A stretch of DNA of 64,000 bases, taken from contig NZ_CP071870.1 of the NCBI RefSeq assembly GCF_017569205.1, positions 1,240,001-1,304,000 of the forward strand. Reading direction: 5' to 3'. The stretch comes from Propioniciclava sp. MC1595. GTDB lineage: Bacteria; Actinomycetota; Actinomycetes; Propionibacteriales; Propionibacteriaceae. The notes below the pieces were generated by a model. That model made no database searches. It had not been told where the DNA came from and worked only from the letters and a program-made list of their open reading frames with translations. A program made the translations under genes and the position numbers. Below, one piece after another: positions 31,135 to 39,739 of this stretch (positions within the stretch are counted from its first letter, which is position 1; the number at the start of each line of letters is the position of its first letter).

Positions 31135-32256
31135 ATGAGTCCGGACACACTGCACTACTTGCTGCAGGGGATCAACAACGTCACTTGGCAGAGCCTGACG
31201 ATGATCGCCATCGGCCTGCTCCTGATCTGGTTGGCGATCAAGAAGGAGTACGAGCCCCTGCTCCTGCTGCCCATCGGCTCGGGCGCGATCCTGGCGAACC
31301 TGCCCCTCTCGCCGATGGTGGGGGAGCACGGCATGCTCCAGGCGCTCTACGACATGGGCGTGGGCAACGAGATGTTCCCGCTGCTGATCTTCGTCGGCAT
31401 CGGCGCCATGACCGACTTCGGGCCCCTGCTGGAGAACCCGAAGATGGTGCTGCTCGGAGCCGCCGGCCAGTTCGGCATCTTCCTGACGCTGCTGCTGGCG
31501 TTGTTCCTGGGGTTCAACCACAACCAGGCCGCCTCGATCGGCATCATCGGCGCCATCGACGGGCCGACGTCGATCTACGTGTCGAACAAGCTCGCGCCCG
31601 AGTTGGTCGCCCCCATCACGGTGGCCGCCTACTCGTACATGAGCCTCGTGCCGATCATCATGCCGCCGATCATGCGGGCGCTGACCACGGCCAAGGAACG
31701 CGCCATCGTCATGCCGTACACGTCGCGGGAGATCTCGCAGCGCACGCGCATCCTGTTCCCGATCATCGTGACGATCGTCGTCGGCACGCTGGTGCCGTTC
31801 GCGACGCCGCTGATCGGCATGCTGATGCTGGGCAACCTGATGCGCGAGTCGAAGGTCGTCGAGCGCCTCGTGGGGGCGTCCTCGAACGAGCTCGCCAACG
31901 TCGTCACGCTGTTCCTCGGTCTGGCCATCGGCTCGACGATGATCGGTGAGAAGTTCCTCAACCTGCAGACCCTGATGATCCTGGTGCTGGGCCTGATCGC
32001 GTTCGTGCTCGACACCGTCATGGGCGTCTCGTTCGGGAAGCTGATGAACGTGTTCTCGGGTGGCAAGTTCAACCCGCTGATCGGTGCCGCCGGCATCTCG
32101 GCCTTCCCGATGGCGGCGCGTGTCGTCCAGAAGGAGGCCCAGCGCGAGAACTTCGACAACTTCCTGCTGATGCACGCCATGGGCGCGAACGCGGCCGGTC
32201 AGGTCGCCTCCGTCGTCGCCGGCGGTGTGCTGCTGGCCCTGATGGGCGCCAGCTAG
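31135..32256 (+). CDS. mmdB: Na+-translocating decarboxylase beta subunit
   Basis: A 373-residue membrane subunit that decarboxylates carboxybiotin and exports Na+. Diagnostic motifs: GIGAMTDFGPLLENPK, GIIGAIDGPTSIYVSNKLAP (Asp of the Na+ site), YSYMSLVPIIMPPIMRALTT, GNLMRESKVVERL, SFGKLMNVFSGGKFNPLIGA, AGISAFPMAARVVQ and MHAMGANAAGQVASVVAGG. About 10 or 11 membrane segments are visible, and none of the known Na+-binding segments is missing. It ends the operon and is followed by a hairpin. It provides the clearest evidence that the locus is a Na+ pump. Confidence 0.94.
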   Translation: MSPDTLHYLLQGINNVTWQSLTMIAIGLLLIWLAIKKEYEPLLLLPIGSGAILANLPLSPMVGEHGMLQALYDMGVGNEMFPLLIFVGIGAMTDFGPLLENPKMVLLGAAGQFGIFLTLLLALFLGFNHNQAASIGIIGAIDGPTSIYVSNKLAPELVAPITVAAYSYMSLVPIIMPPIMRALTTAKERAIVMPYTSREISQRTRILFPIIVTIVVGTLVPFATPLIGMLMLGNLMRESKVVERLVGASSNELANVVTLFLGLAIGSTMIGEKFLNLQTLMILVLGLIAFVLDTVMGVSFGKLMNVFSGGKFNPLIGAAGISAFPMAARVVQKEAQRENFDNFLLMHAMGANAAGQVASVVAGGVLLALMGAS

Positions 32257-32264
32257 CTGGTTGT

Positions 32265-32293
32265 CCGGCCGGGGATCCTTCCACCCCGGTCGG
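32265..32293 (+). terminator. Terminator-like hairpin after mmdB
   Basis: The arms 32265-32274 and 32284-32293 pair over 10 bp with one G-T wobble and enclose a 9-nt loop, starting nine bases after the mmdB stop. There is no T-tract. Confidence 0.6.
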
Positions 32294-32361
32294 TGGGTCC
32301 GACCGGGCCTGTGCCCGGCCGGTGGGTCCGACCCGCATCGGACCGTGGGTCGGCCCGACCC
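32292..32361. repeat. Direct and inverted GGTGGGTCCGACC repeats
   Basis: GGTGGGTCCGACC occurs at 32292-32304 and 32321-32333 (period 29). A related palindrome GGGTCG-GCC-CGACCC follows at 32347-32361. No coding potential is seen. Confidence 0.65.
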
Positions 32362-32363
32362 TT

Positions 32364-32428
32364 GTGTGGCACCACCGCGGTGCAGCAGGCGCGCCAGACG
32401 CGCCCTTCGCACCGCGGTGGTGCCACAC
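32364..32428. repeat. Long perfect inverted repeat (20-bp arms) between convergent genes
   Basis: The arms 32364-32383 and 32409-32428 are perfectly complementary. The 25-nt spacer contains a second stem, GGCGCG (32388-32393) with CGCGCC (32399-32404), around a CCAGA loop. It may act as a bidirectional terminator for mmdB and the convergent DUF779 gene, or be a palindromic repeat element. No flanking T-tract, transposase or target duplication is visible. Confidence 0.8.
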
Positions 32429-32462
32429 GGCGTTCCACGGCCCGGACGCCGCGGGCTCGGCC

Positions 32463-32885
32463 TCACAGGCCCAGGGCGTCCTTCTCCTCCTGCGTGAACA
32501 GCCGCGACCGGGTGAGGAACCGCATGCCCTCGGGTGCCTCCAGCGAGAAGCCGGCCCCGCGTCCGGGGACGGCGTCGATGGTGAGGCGCGTGTGCTTCCA
32601 CGCCTCGTACTGGGCCCGACCGATCCAGACTTCGATCGGGTCGAGCCCGGGCACCGACAGCGTGCCGAGCAGCACGTCGGCGTCCCCGGTCAGGAAGTCA
32701 CCCACCGGGTAGCACATGGGCGCGCTGCCGTCGCAGCAGCCCCCCGACTGGTGGAACATCACCGGCCCGTGCCGGCCGACCACCGTACGCAGCAGGTCGG
32801 CCGCCGCCGGGGTGAGGGCGACGCGCGTGGGCCCGTCGGTGACGAGCTCCTCCACCCCGACGGCGTCGAACCGGCACTCGTCCAT
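32463..32885 (-). CDS. DUF779 family protein
   Basis: 140 residues. DUF779 proteins are usually encoded beside aldehyde dehydrogenases, as here. The Cys-rich signature FHQSGGCCDGSAPMCYP and the acidic core TGDADVLLG are present, with a conserved C-terminal region (IEVWIGRAQYEAWKHTRLTIDAVPG, then GAGFSLEAPEGMRFLTRSRLFT). The function is not established; a metal or redox role linked to the dehydrogenase is plausible. The ATG at 32885 overlaps the dehydrogenase stop as TGATG, so the two are coupled. Confidence 0.9.
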   Translation of the reverse strand: MDECRFDAVGVEELVTDGPTRVALTPAAADLLRTVVGRHGPVMFHQSGGCCDGSAPMCYPVGDFLTGDADVLLGTLSVPGLDPIEVWIGRAQYEAWKHTRLTIDAVPGRGAGFSLEAPEGMRFLTRSRLFTQEEKDALGL

Positions 32886-34408
32886 CAGAAAAAGCCCAGC
32901 TTGTCCTGGGAGTAGGACACGAGCAGGTTCTTCGTCTGCTGGTAGTGGGCCAGCATCATCTTGTGGTTCTCGCGCCCGATGCCGGACTGCTTGTAGCCGC
33001 CGAACGCCGCGTGCGCGGGGTAGTGGTGGTAGCAGTTGGTCCAGACGCGGCCGGCCTTGATGGCGCGGCCCATGGTGTAGGCGCGGTGCACGTGGCGCGA
33101 CCACACGCCGGCACCGAGGCCGTACAGCGTGTCGTTGGCGATCTGCAGCGCCTCGGCGTCGTCGGCGAACTTCGTCACCGAGACGACCGGGCCGAAGATC
33201 TCCTCCTGGAAGATGCGCATCGTGTTGACGCCCTCGAACACGGTCGGTTCGATGTAGAAGCCGCCCGACAGCTCGCCGCCGAGGTCGACCTTGTTGCCGC
33301 CGGTGAGAACCTTGGCGCCCTCGTCCTTGCCGATCTGGATGTAGGAGAGGATCTTCTCGTACTGGTCGTTCGAGGCCTGCGCGCCCATCATCGTGTCGGT
33401 GTCGAGCGGGTGGCCGCGCTTGACCGCCTCGACGCGCTTGATGCCGTCGGCGAGGAACTCGTCGTAGATCGACGCCTGGATGAGCGCGCGGCTCGGGCAG
33501 GTGCAGACCTCGCCGTTGTTGAGGGCGAAGAACGCGAAGCCCTCGAGGGCCTTGTCGTAGAAGTTGTCCTTCTTCTCGGCGATGTCCTCGAAGAAGATGT
33601 TCGGGCTCTTGCCGCCCAGCTCGAGGGTGACCGGGATGATGTTCTGGCTCGCGTACTGCATGATCAGGCGGCCGGTGGTGGTCTCGCCGGTGAACGCGAT
33701 CTTGGCGATGCGCGGGCTGGACGCCAGCGGCTTGCCCGCCTCGACGCCGAAGCCGTTGACGATGTTGACCACGCCCGGGGGCAGCAGGTCGCCGATGATC
33801 TCGAACAGCTTCAGGATCGACCACGGGGTCTGCTCGGCCGGCTTGAGCACGATGCAGTTGCCGGCGGCCAGGGCGGGGGCGAGCTTCCAGGTGGCCATCA
33901 GGATCGGGAAGTTCCACGGGATGATTTGGCCCACGACGCCCAGCGGCTCGTGGAAGTGGTAGGCGACCGTGGTGTCGTCGAGCTGGCTGAGGCCGCCCTC
34001 CTGCGCACGGATGCAGCCGGCGAAGTAGCGGAAGTGGTCGATGGCCAGCGGGATGTCGGCGTTGAGGGTCTCGCGGACGGCCTTGCCGTTGTCCCACGTC
34101 TCGATGACCGCGATGTCCTCGAGGTTGGCCTCGATCCGGTCGGCGATCTGGTTGAGGATGTTCGCGCGCTCGGCGGGGGAGGTCTTGCCCCACGCGTCGG
34201 CGGCGGCGTGGGCGGCGTCGAGGGCGGCGTCGATGTCCTCGGCGGTGCCGCGGGCCACGCGGGTGAACACCTCGCCGGTGACCGGCGTCGGGTTGTCGAA
34301 GTACTCACCCTTGATGGGGTCGCGCCACTCGTTGTTGATCCAGTGGCCGTAGGTGTCCTTGACCTCGATGTTCGAGTCGCTGGACCCGGGGTTGGCGTAA
34401 CGCGTCAC
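32885..34408 (-). CDS. NAD+-dependent aldehyde dehydrogenase (acetaldehyde dehydrogenase type)
   Basis: A 507-residue ALDH superfamily enzyme of the ExaC/AldB group. Signatures: [20 protein letters not shown] (cofactor cleft), [30 protein letters not shown] with the general-base Glu, and [15 protein letters not shown] containing the catalytic Cys, with a second Cys two residues on. C terminus: [20 protein letters not shown] and [20 protein letters not shown], where YHHYPAHA is typical of the acetaldehyde/propionaldehyde group. CGGAG lies upstream of the GTG start. It is the first gene of a two-gene unit with DUF779. Confidence 0.93.
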   Translation of the reverse strand: MTRYANPGSSDSNIEVKDTYGHWINNEWRDPIKGEYFDNPTPVTGEVFTRVARGTAEDIDAALDAAHAAADAWGKTSPAERANILNQIADRIEANLEDIAVIETWDNGKAVRETLNADIPLAIDHFRYFAGCIRAQEGGLSQLDDTTVAYHFHEPLGVVGQIIPWNFPILMATWKLAPALAAGNCIVLKPAEQTPWSILKLFEIIGDLLPPGVVNIVNGFGVEAGKPLASSPRIAKIAFTGETTTGRLIMQYASQNIIPVTLELGGKSPNIFFEDIAEKKDNFYDKALEGFAFFALNNGEVCTCPSRALIQASIYDEFLADGIKRVEAVKRGHPLDTDTMMGAQASNDQYEKILSYIQIGKDEGAKVLTGGNKVDLGGELSGGFYIEPTVFEGVNTMRIFQEEIFGPVVSVTKFADDAEALQIANDTLYGLGAGVWSRHVHRAYTMGRAIKAGRVWTNCYHHYPAHAAFGGYKQSGIGRENHKMMLAHYQQTKNLLVSYSQDKLGFF

Positions 34409-34478
34409 TGCAGGGGCTCCGTTCGTCGTTGGGCGGATAGGGCACCCTAACGATCGGCCCGCCCCAACGGGAAGGGCC

Positions 34479-35648
34479 TCAGCTGCGAATCTGCGCCGCC
34501 GCCGCGACGTAGTTGGCGGCCAGCGCGACCGCGCACAGGCGCAGAGCGCCGCGCCCGGGCAGGAATTGCGCGTGGTGCAGGCCGACGCCCCCCTCCGACC
34601 CGACCCCGACGAAGCTCATCAGCGACGGCACCACGTGGCCGTACTCGGAGAAGTCGTCCGATCCGCACGAGCGGAACGGCACGTGCGCCACCGGGATCGC
34701 GAGCCCACCCAGCAGGTGGTCGGCCCGGCGCGACAGGTCGGGGTCGTTGACCAGCGCCGGCCCCCCGCGGACGAACGTCGCCGTGGCGGTCGCGCCGCGG
34801 GCCAGCGCCGTGCCCTCGGCCAGACGCGCGATCGCCTCGTGGAGGGCGACCCGGTCGGCCTCGTGGAAGGTGCGGATCGACCCCGTGCACGTGGCGGTCT
34901 CGGCGATCACGTTGGCCGCGGTGCCGGCCTTGAACGTGCCCACCGACACCACGGAGGGGTGGATGGGGTTCACGATCCGCTGCGGCAGCTCGCCCAGCCC
35001 GCCGACGATCGCGGCGAGCACGGTGATCGGGTCGAGCGCGGTGTGCGGGTAGGCCCCGTGCCCGCCGCGCCCGCGCACGGTGATCTCGAAGGAGTCGAAG
35101 GCGGCGTTGACCGCGCCGGCGCCGGTGGAGACGACGCCCTTCTCGACCTGCGGCTGCACGTGGACGCCGACCATCGCGGCCACCTCCACGTCGTCGAGGA
35201 AGCCCGACGCCACGACGTCGGTCGCGCCCGGCGGGTTCTCCTCCTCGCGCGGCTGCAGCAGCGGCACCATCGCGACGGGCAGGTCGAGGTCGCGCGCGGC
35301 GGTGACGACCGCCCACAGGGCGGCCATGTGCACGTCGTGGCCGCAGGCGTGCATGATCCCGCGGCGCTGGGAGGCCCACTCGACCCCCGTGGCCTCGGTG
35401 ATGGGCAGGGCGTCGAGCTCGGCGCGCAGCCCCACGGCCGGCCCGGCGGGGCCGAAGCGGGCGTACGCCCCGGTCTCGGCGACGGGCAGCCAGTCGAGCC
35501 AGTCGATCGCCTGGGTGATCGAGTCCCGGGTGTCCATCTCGTCGCCGCCCAGGTGCGGGTCGGCGTGGATGGCGCGGCGCAGCGAGGCCGCCTCGGGCAG
35601 CACGGCATCGATGCCGGCGACCAGGCGTGGCAGGAGCGAGTCGGTCAC
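34479..35648 (-). CDS. M20 family metallo-amidohydrolase (second copy)
   Basis: 389 residues. The metal-binding motif is [16 protein letters not shown], the catalytic Glu lies in [13 protein letters not shown], and [17 protein letters not shown] carries the C-terminal ligands. The lid domain includes [17 protein letters not shown]. It resembles aminoacylase/hippurate hydrolase-type enzymes; the substrate is unknown. TAGGCT (35656-35661, minus) lies seven bases before the GTG at 35648, a leaderless arrangement. It is not closely similar to the M20 protein at 24959. Confidence 0.88.
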   Translation of the reverse strand: MTDSLLPRLVAGIDAVLPEAASLRRAIHADPHLGGDEMDTRDSITQAIDWLDWLPVAETGAYARFGPAGPAVGLRAELDALPITEATGVEWASQRRGIMHACGHDVHMAALWAVVTAARDLDLPVAMVPLLQPREEENPPGATDVVASGFLDDVEVAAMVGVHVQPQVEKGVVSTGAGAVNAAFDSFEITVRGRGGHGAYPHTALDPITVLAAIVGGLGELPQRIVNPIHPSVVSVGTFKAGTAANVIAETATCTGSIRTFHEADRVALHEAIARLAEGTALARGATATATFVRGGPALVNDPDLSRRADHLLGGLAIPVAHVPFRSCGSDDFSEYGHVVPSLMSFVGVGSEGGVGLHHAQFLPGRGALRLCAVALAANYVAAAAQIRS

Positions 35649-35696
35649 CCGAGCGAGCCTAGTGCAGGCGTGCTCCCCACCTGATGCACGGCTGCA

Positions 35697-37109
35697 TCAG
35701 GTTCGGAGCGCGGCGACCACCCCGGGCAGGGAGCGCGCCGCGACCTCCTCGGGGGTGTGCGGGCCCGGCAGCGCGGCGGCGGCCCGGGCCTGCAGGGACG
35801 CCGCGAGCGCGGCCGCCCACAACGAGGGAACGCCGGCGGCGAGGAGGGTGCCCAGCATCCCGGCCAGCACGTCGCCCGAGCCGGCGGTGGCGGTCCACGC
35901 GGGGCCGGGCTCGGCGAGGATCGCGGTCCCGTCGGGTGCCACCGAGTACTGGGACGCCCCCTTGAGCAGCACGCACGCCCCCGTCTCCGCGGCGGCCCGG
36001 CGCGCGTGTCCGAGGGGATCGGCCTCGACGGCGGACCGCTCCACCCCCAGCAGGCGCGCCAGCTCCCCGGCGTGCGGGGTGAGCACCGAGCCGTCCGGCA
36101 GCTCGGCAGGCAGGCCGTCGAGGGCGCCGGCGTCCAGCACCATCGGCACCCAGTCGTCGACCCGGCGGGCGAGCCGGTCGGCGTCACCGCCCGGCCAGCC
36201 GGAACCGCACACCCAGGCCTGGACGCGTCCCGGTTCGGCGGGGTCGACCGGCGCCACCACGCTGGGGAACGCACGCAGCACCTCGTCGCGCGCGGGTCCG
36301 GCGTAGCGGACCATGCCCGCCCCCGCGTGCAGGGCGCCCGAGACCCCGAGCACGGCCGCACCCGGGTAGGTGGCGGTGCCGGTGTCGATCCCGACCACGC
36401 CGCGGGCGTACTTGTCGGAGGTGGGGCCGGGCCAGGGGTACCAGGCGCGCAGGTCGTCCGCGGTGACCCGCCACACGTCGACCGCCGGGGGAGCGACCCC
36501 GATGTCGACCAGCTCGACCCGGCCGCACCGGGACGCCGCGGGCTCGGCCACGTGGGCGAGCTTGCGGGCGATGAAGGTCACCGTGACGTCGGCGACGAAG
36601 CTGTCGTGCGCGACGGGGGAGTCGGCCACCAGGCCGGAGGGGATGTCGACAGCCACGACGGGCACGCCCGCCTCGTGCGCCGCGCGGGCGACCGCGGCCA
36701 CGGCGTCCGGGAGGCCGGGCCTCCCGCCCAGCCCGGAGACGCCGTCGAGCACGAGGCCCACCCCCGTGCAGAGCGTGAGGGCGGCCGCGGCGTCCACGAC
36801 CACCGCCCCCTCGGCGAGCGCGGAGTCCAGTCCGTCGGTGTGGGTGGAGTCCACCACGGGCCAGACCCAGAGCGGCACCCGGCGCTCGCACAGCTCACCG
36901 AGCTCGGACGCCGCGAACAGCGCGTCGCCGGCGTTGTTGCCCGGTCCCGCAACGACGAGGACGCCGAGGTGCTCGCGTCCGGCGAGCACCTCGGCGCAGG
37001 TGCGTGCGACCGCCGAGGCCGCCTCCCCCATGAGGTCCCCGCCCGGGTGGGCGGCGAACCACGCGGCCTCGGCGTCGCGGATCGACTGGGCGCTGGCGAT
37101 GGGCTCCAT
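35697..37109 (-). CDS. nnr: Bifunctional NAD(P)H-hydrate repair enzyme (epimerase plus dehydratase)
   Basis: Repairs hydrated NAD(P)H: the N-terminal YjeF_N domain (residues 1-210) epimerises NAD(P)HX and the C-terminal carbohydrate-kinase-like domain (220-470) dehydrates the S form with ADP or ATP. Seen: LVVAGPGNNAGDALFAA and VVAVDIPSGLVAD in the first domain; DKYARGVVGI, VLTPHAGELARLLG, VLLKGASQYSVAPDG and TATAGSGDVLAGMLGTLLAAG (catalytic Asp of GSGD) in the second. 470 residues is slightly short for the family. TAGCGT (37117-37122, minus) lies seven bases before the ATG at 37109, so it is probably leaderless. Confidence 0.92.
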   Translation of the reverse strand: MEPIASAQSIRDAEAAWFAAHPGGDLMGEAASAVARTCAEVLAGREHLGVLVVAGPGNNAGDALFAASELGELCERRVPLWVWPVVDSTHTDGLDSALAEGAVVVDAAAALTLCTGVGLVLDGVSGLGGRPGLPDAVAAVARAAHEAGVPVVAVDIPSGLVADSPVAHDSFVADVTVTFIARKLAHVAEPAASRCGRVELVDIGVAPPAVDVWRVTADDLRAWYPWPGPTSDKYARGVVGIDTGTATYPGAAVLGVSGALHAGAGMVRYAGPARDEVLRAFPSVVAPVDPAEPGRVQAWVCGSGWPGGDADRLARRVDDWVPMVLDAGALDGLPAELPDGSVLTPHAGELARLLGVERSAVEADPLGHARRAAAETGACVLLKGASQYSVAPDGTAILAEPGPAWTATAGSGDVLAGMLGTLLAAGVPSLWAAALAASLQARAAAALPGPHTPEEVAARSLPGVVAALRT

Positions 37110-37129
37110 GGAGCCCACGCTAGCCGTCC

Positions 37130-39049
37130 TCAGTCGAGGATCGCGGCGTTGAGCCAGCCCTCCTCGACGCCCAGGCCCTCGACGAGCTCCAGCGCCTTGC
37201 CCCGCAGGTCGAGGCACAGGGCGTCCACGGCCTCGGTGACGGCCTTGGAGCGGGCGCCGTCGAAGCGCTCGTGCTCCATGTACCAGCCGCGGTTCTCCTC
37301 GATGGTGGCCAGCGCGTACAGGTCGCAGACCTTGCCGAGGATGGAGGCGATGTACGGGTCCTGGCACTCGTGGATGCCCTCGATGAAGGCCTCGAGCACC
37401 ACGCGGTCGGTGTGCGCCCTGGCGGCGGCGAGCATGTGCTGCTGGCAGGCGTTGACGGCCGCGAAGCTGTCGGACGCCTTGGCGGCGGCGCGCATGCGCT
37501 TGGCCAGGCCCTCGACGGTGTGCTTCTCGCGGTCCTCGAACATCTCGATGTGCCAGGCGCGGGAGCCGACGTCCTTGCTCTTCGAACCCGACAGGATGCG
37601 GTCGATGACCGCCTTGGCGGTGGTGCGCTCGAGGAACGTGCCGCCCAGCATGCGGGCGGTCGCCTGGGCGGTCCCGCGCATGTCCATGTCGCCCCAGGTC
37701 TTCTTGTAGTCCAGCAGCAGGGCCTTGGCGACCAGCTGCAGCAGGACGGTGTTGTCCCCCTCGAAGGTGGCGAAGACGTCGGCGTCCTGGCGGAGCATGG
37801 TCAGGCCGTTCTCGCTCAGGTAGCCGGCGCCGCCGCAGGCCTCGCGGCAGACCTGGATGGTGTCGTTGGCCCAGCGGGTGAGCAGGGCCTTCATGCCGGC
37901 GGCGCGGGTCTCGAGCTCGCGGGCGGCGGTCGGGTCGGAGCCGGCGGCCTCGGTGACGCGCTCCAGCTGCAGCGCGATCTCGTTCTGCGCGAAGCCGTAG
38001 GCGTACGCCTTGGCGATGTTCGGCAAGAGCTTGCGCTGGTGGGTCTGGTAGTCCAGCAGCAGGATCTCCTCGCCCAGGCCCGGCTGGCGGAACTGGGTGC
38101 GCTTGAGGGCGTAGCGGGTGGCGATCGAGAGGGCCTTGCGGGTGCCGGACGCCGCGCCACCACCGACGCAGATGCGGCCGCGGACCAGCGTGCCGAGCAT
38201 CGTGAAGAAGCGGGCGTTGCGCGACTCGATGGTCGACTCGTAGACGCCGTCGGCGTTCACGCCGCCGAAGCGGTCGAGCAGGTGCTCGCGCGGGACGCGG
38301 ACGTGGTCGAAGGTGATGGTGCCGTTGTCGACGCCGAGCAGGCCGCCCTTGTGGCCCTGGTCGCCGCAGGTGACGCCCTCGACCGCGCCGAGGTCCTCCT
38401 CACGGATGCGCACGACGATCACGTGGACGCCGTGGTTCTCGCCGTCGACGATCAACTGGCCGAAGACCGCGGCCCACTTGCCGTGGGTGGCGGCGTTGCC
38501 GATGTAGGCCTTCGTCGAGCCCGGGGTGGGGGAGTGGACCTCGAACTCGCCGTCCTCGGGGATCCACGTGATCGTGGTCTCGATCGACTGCACGTCGGAG
38601 CCGTGGCCGAGCTCGGTCATGGCGAAGCAGCCGGTGGCCTCTCCGGTGATGGTGCCGGGCAGCCAGGTCTCGTGGTGCCACTGGGTGCCGAGGTTGGTCA
38701 CCGCGCCGCCCCACAGGCCGTGCTGGACGCCGGACTTGATGGTCAGGGAGAGGTCGCCCATGGCGAGCATCTCGAAGTGGGCCACCGACTCGGCGACCGT
38801 GCCGCGGCCGCCCTGGGCCTCGGGGAAACCGGCGATCGCGAAGTCGCGGGCGGCGAGCGCCAGGAGCTTGTCGAGGGCCCACTCGCGGGCGGTGGGGATG
38901 TCCCAGTCGGGGTCACGCACGAAGTCGGAGGCGGTGACCTCGTCGCGCCAGCGCTGCTTGACGTCGTGGAACGGGCCGTCGAGCGCGCGGCGCAGGGCCT
39001 CGCCGGTGGCGGTCAGGGAGCTGGTGCGGGCGGGTGCGGTGGCGGTCAT
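37130..39049 (-). CDS. Acyl-CoA dehydrogenase/oxidase family protein (FadE5-like locus)
   Basis: A 639-residue FAD-dependent acyl-CoA oxidising enzyme. Motifs: CFAMTELGHGSDVQSIETT (flavin and substrate binding), SRNARFFTMLGTLVRGRICV, TRYALKRTQFRQPG, YLSENGLTMLRQDADVFATF and EGDNTVLLQLVAKALL, whose Glu is at the catalytic position. The length and the extra C-terminal domain (about 480-639) fit the acyl-CoA oxidase-like branch. The ATG overlaps the TetR stop as ATGA. With the divergent thiolase, FabG4-like and MaoC genes it forms a complete beta-oxidation set, as at mycobacterial fadE5/fadA2/fabG4/htdX. Confidence 0.9.
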   Translation of the reverse strand: MTATAPARTSSLTATGEALRRALDGPFHDVKQRWRDEVTASDFVRDPDWDIPTAREWALDKLLALAARDFAIAGFPEAQGGRGTVAESVAHFEMLAMGDLSLTIKSGVQHGLWGGAVTNLGTQWHHETWLPGTITGEATGCFAMTELGHGSDVQSIETTITWIPEDGEFEVHSPTPGSTKAYIGNAATHGKWAAVFGQLIVDGENHGVHVIVVRIREEDLGAVEGVTCGDQGHKGGLLGVDNGTITFDHVRVPREHLLDRFGGVNADGVYESTIESRNARFFTMLGTLVRGRICVGGGAASGTRKALSIATRYALKRTQFRQPGLGEEILLLDYQTHQRKLLPNIAKAYAYGFAQNEIALQLERVTEAAGSDPTAARELETRAAGMKALLTRWANDTIQVCREACGGAGYLSENGLTMLRQDADVFATFEGDNTVLLQLVAKALLLDYKKTWGDMDMRGTAQATARMLGGTFLERTTAKAVIDRILSGSKSKDVGSRAWHIEMFEDREKHTVEGLAKRMRAAAKASDSFAAVNACQQHMLAAARAHTDRVVLEAFIEGIHECQDPYIASILGKVCDLYALATIEENRGWYMEHERFDGARSKAVTEAVDALCLDLRGKALELVEGLGVEEGWLNAAILD

Positions 39050-39663
39050 GCGGACTTCCTTGTCTGTGCGGCGAACGCGGGTACGAAGAACTGGTTGACG
39101 TAGGCGACGACCTCGGCGCGCGGACGCCGCAGGTCGGTGAGGATCCACCGGTCGGCGACGGCCCAGATGTAGCCGACGGCGCCATGGCCCCAGATGTTGG
39201 CGGGATCGGGGTCGAGCCCCTCGGCCTCGAGCCACCGGCGGAAGGCCGCCGACACCTCGTCGCCGATCCGGTTGGTGATGCCCAGGACCGGGTCGGGCGA
39301 GTCACCCGGCCGGTTGGACACGAACCGGTAGATCTCGCCGTCGGCCTCGACGACGGCGAGGTAGGCGTCCGCGAGTTGGGCCACCAACCGGTCAGGGGGT
39401 AGCTCGGACGCCAGGTGGCCGGTCAGGTTGCCCAGGATGAACTCCTGCACGGACTCGACCACCGCCGCGTACAGCCCGGCGCGGTCGCCGAAGTGCCGGT
39501 AGAACACCGTCTTGGACGTCCCGGCGTCGGCCGCCAGGTCGTCCATGCCGATGCCGTGCCCCTTGCGCCGGATGGCGCGCAGGGTGGCCTCGACGAGCTC
39601 GCGCCGACGCTGGGCGTTGTGCTCCGCCCAGCGCGTGGTGCGGCCGTCCACGGAAGTTGTCAT
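39046..39663 (-). CDS. TetR family transcriptional regulator of the fatty-acid oxidation cluster
   Basis: 205 residues with an N-terminal TetR helix-turn-helix (RRELVEATLRAIRRKGHGI, MDDLAADAGTSKTVFYRHFG, about residues 15-60) and a variable ligand-binding domain that contains WILTDLRRPRAEVVAYVNQF near its end. It probably senses an acyl-CoA and represses itself with the acyl-CoA dehydrogenase and the divergent thiolase operon. TACCCT (39670-39675, minus) lies six bases before the ATG, so it is probably leaderless. The likely operator is the inverted repeat at 39677-39711. Confidence 0.9.
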   Translation of the reverse strand: MTTSVDGRTTRWAEHNAQRRRELVEATLRAIRRKGHGIGMDDLAADAGTSKTVFYRHFGDRAGLYAAVVESVQEFILGNLTGHLASELPPDRLVAQLADAYLAVVEADGEIYRFVSNRPGDSPDPVLGITNRIGDEVSAAFRRWLEAEGLDPDPANIWGHGAVGYIWAVADRWILTDLRRPRAEVVAYVNQFFVPAFAAQTRKSA

Positions 39664-39739
39664 GTACCGAGGGTATCCGAAACTTCACGTACCTGCTACC
39701 CTGAGTTTCGGTCAATCCCGTTCCCACAGAGGAGAACCC
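39664..39739. promoter_or_regulatory. Divergent promoter and TetR operator
   Basis: A 76-bp region between tetR and the thiolase gene. An inverted repeat CCGAAACT (39677-39684) / AGTTTCGG (39704-39711) with a 19-nt spacer lies just upstream of the tetR -10 (39670-39675) and next to TACCCT (39697-39702), a candidate -10 for the thiolase operon. GAGGAG (39729-39734) is the thiolase ribosome site. A single TetR-DNA complex could block both directions. Confidence 0.65.

Noticed and set aside
32364-32428. Insertion-sequence terminal repeats
   Set aside because: The arms are only 25 nt apart with nothing between them, and there is no transposase or target duplication nearby.
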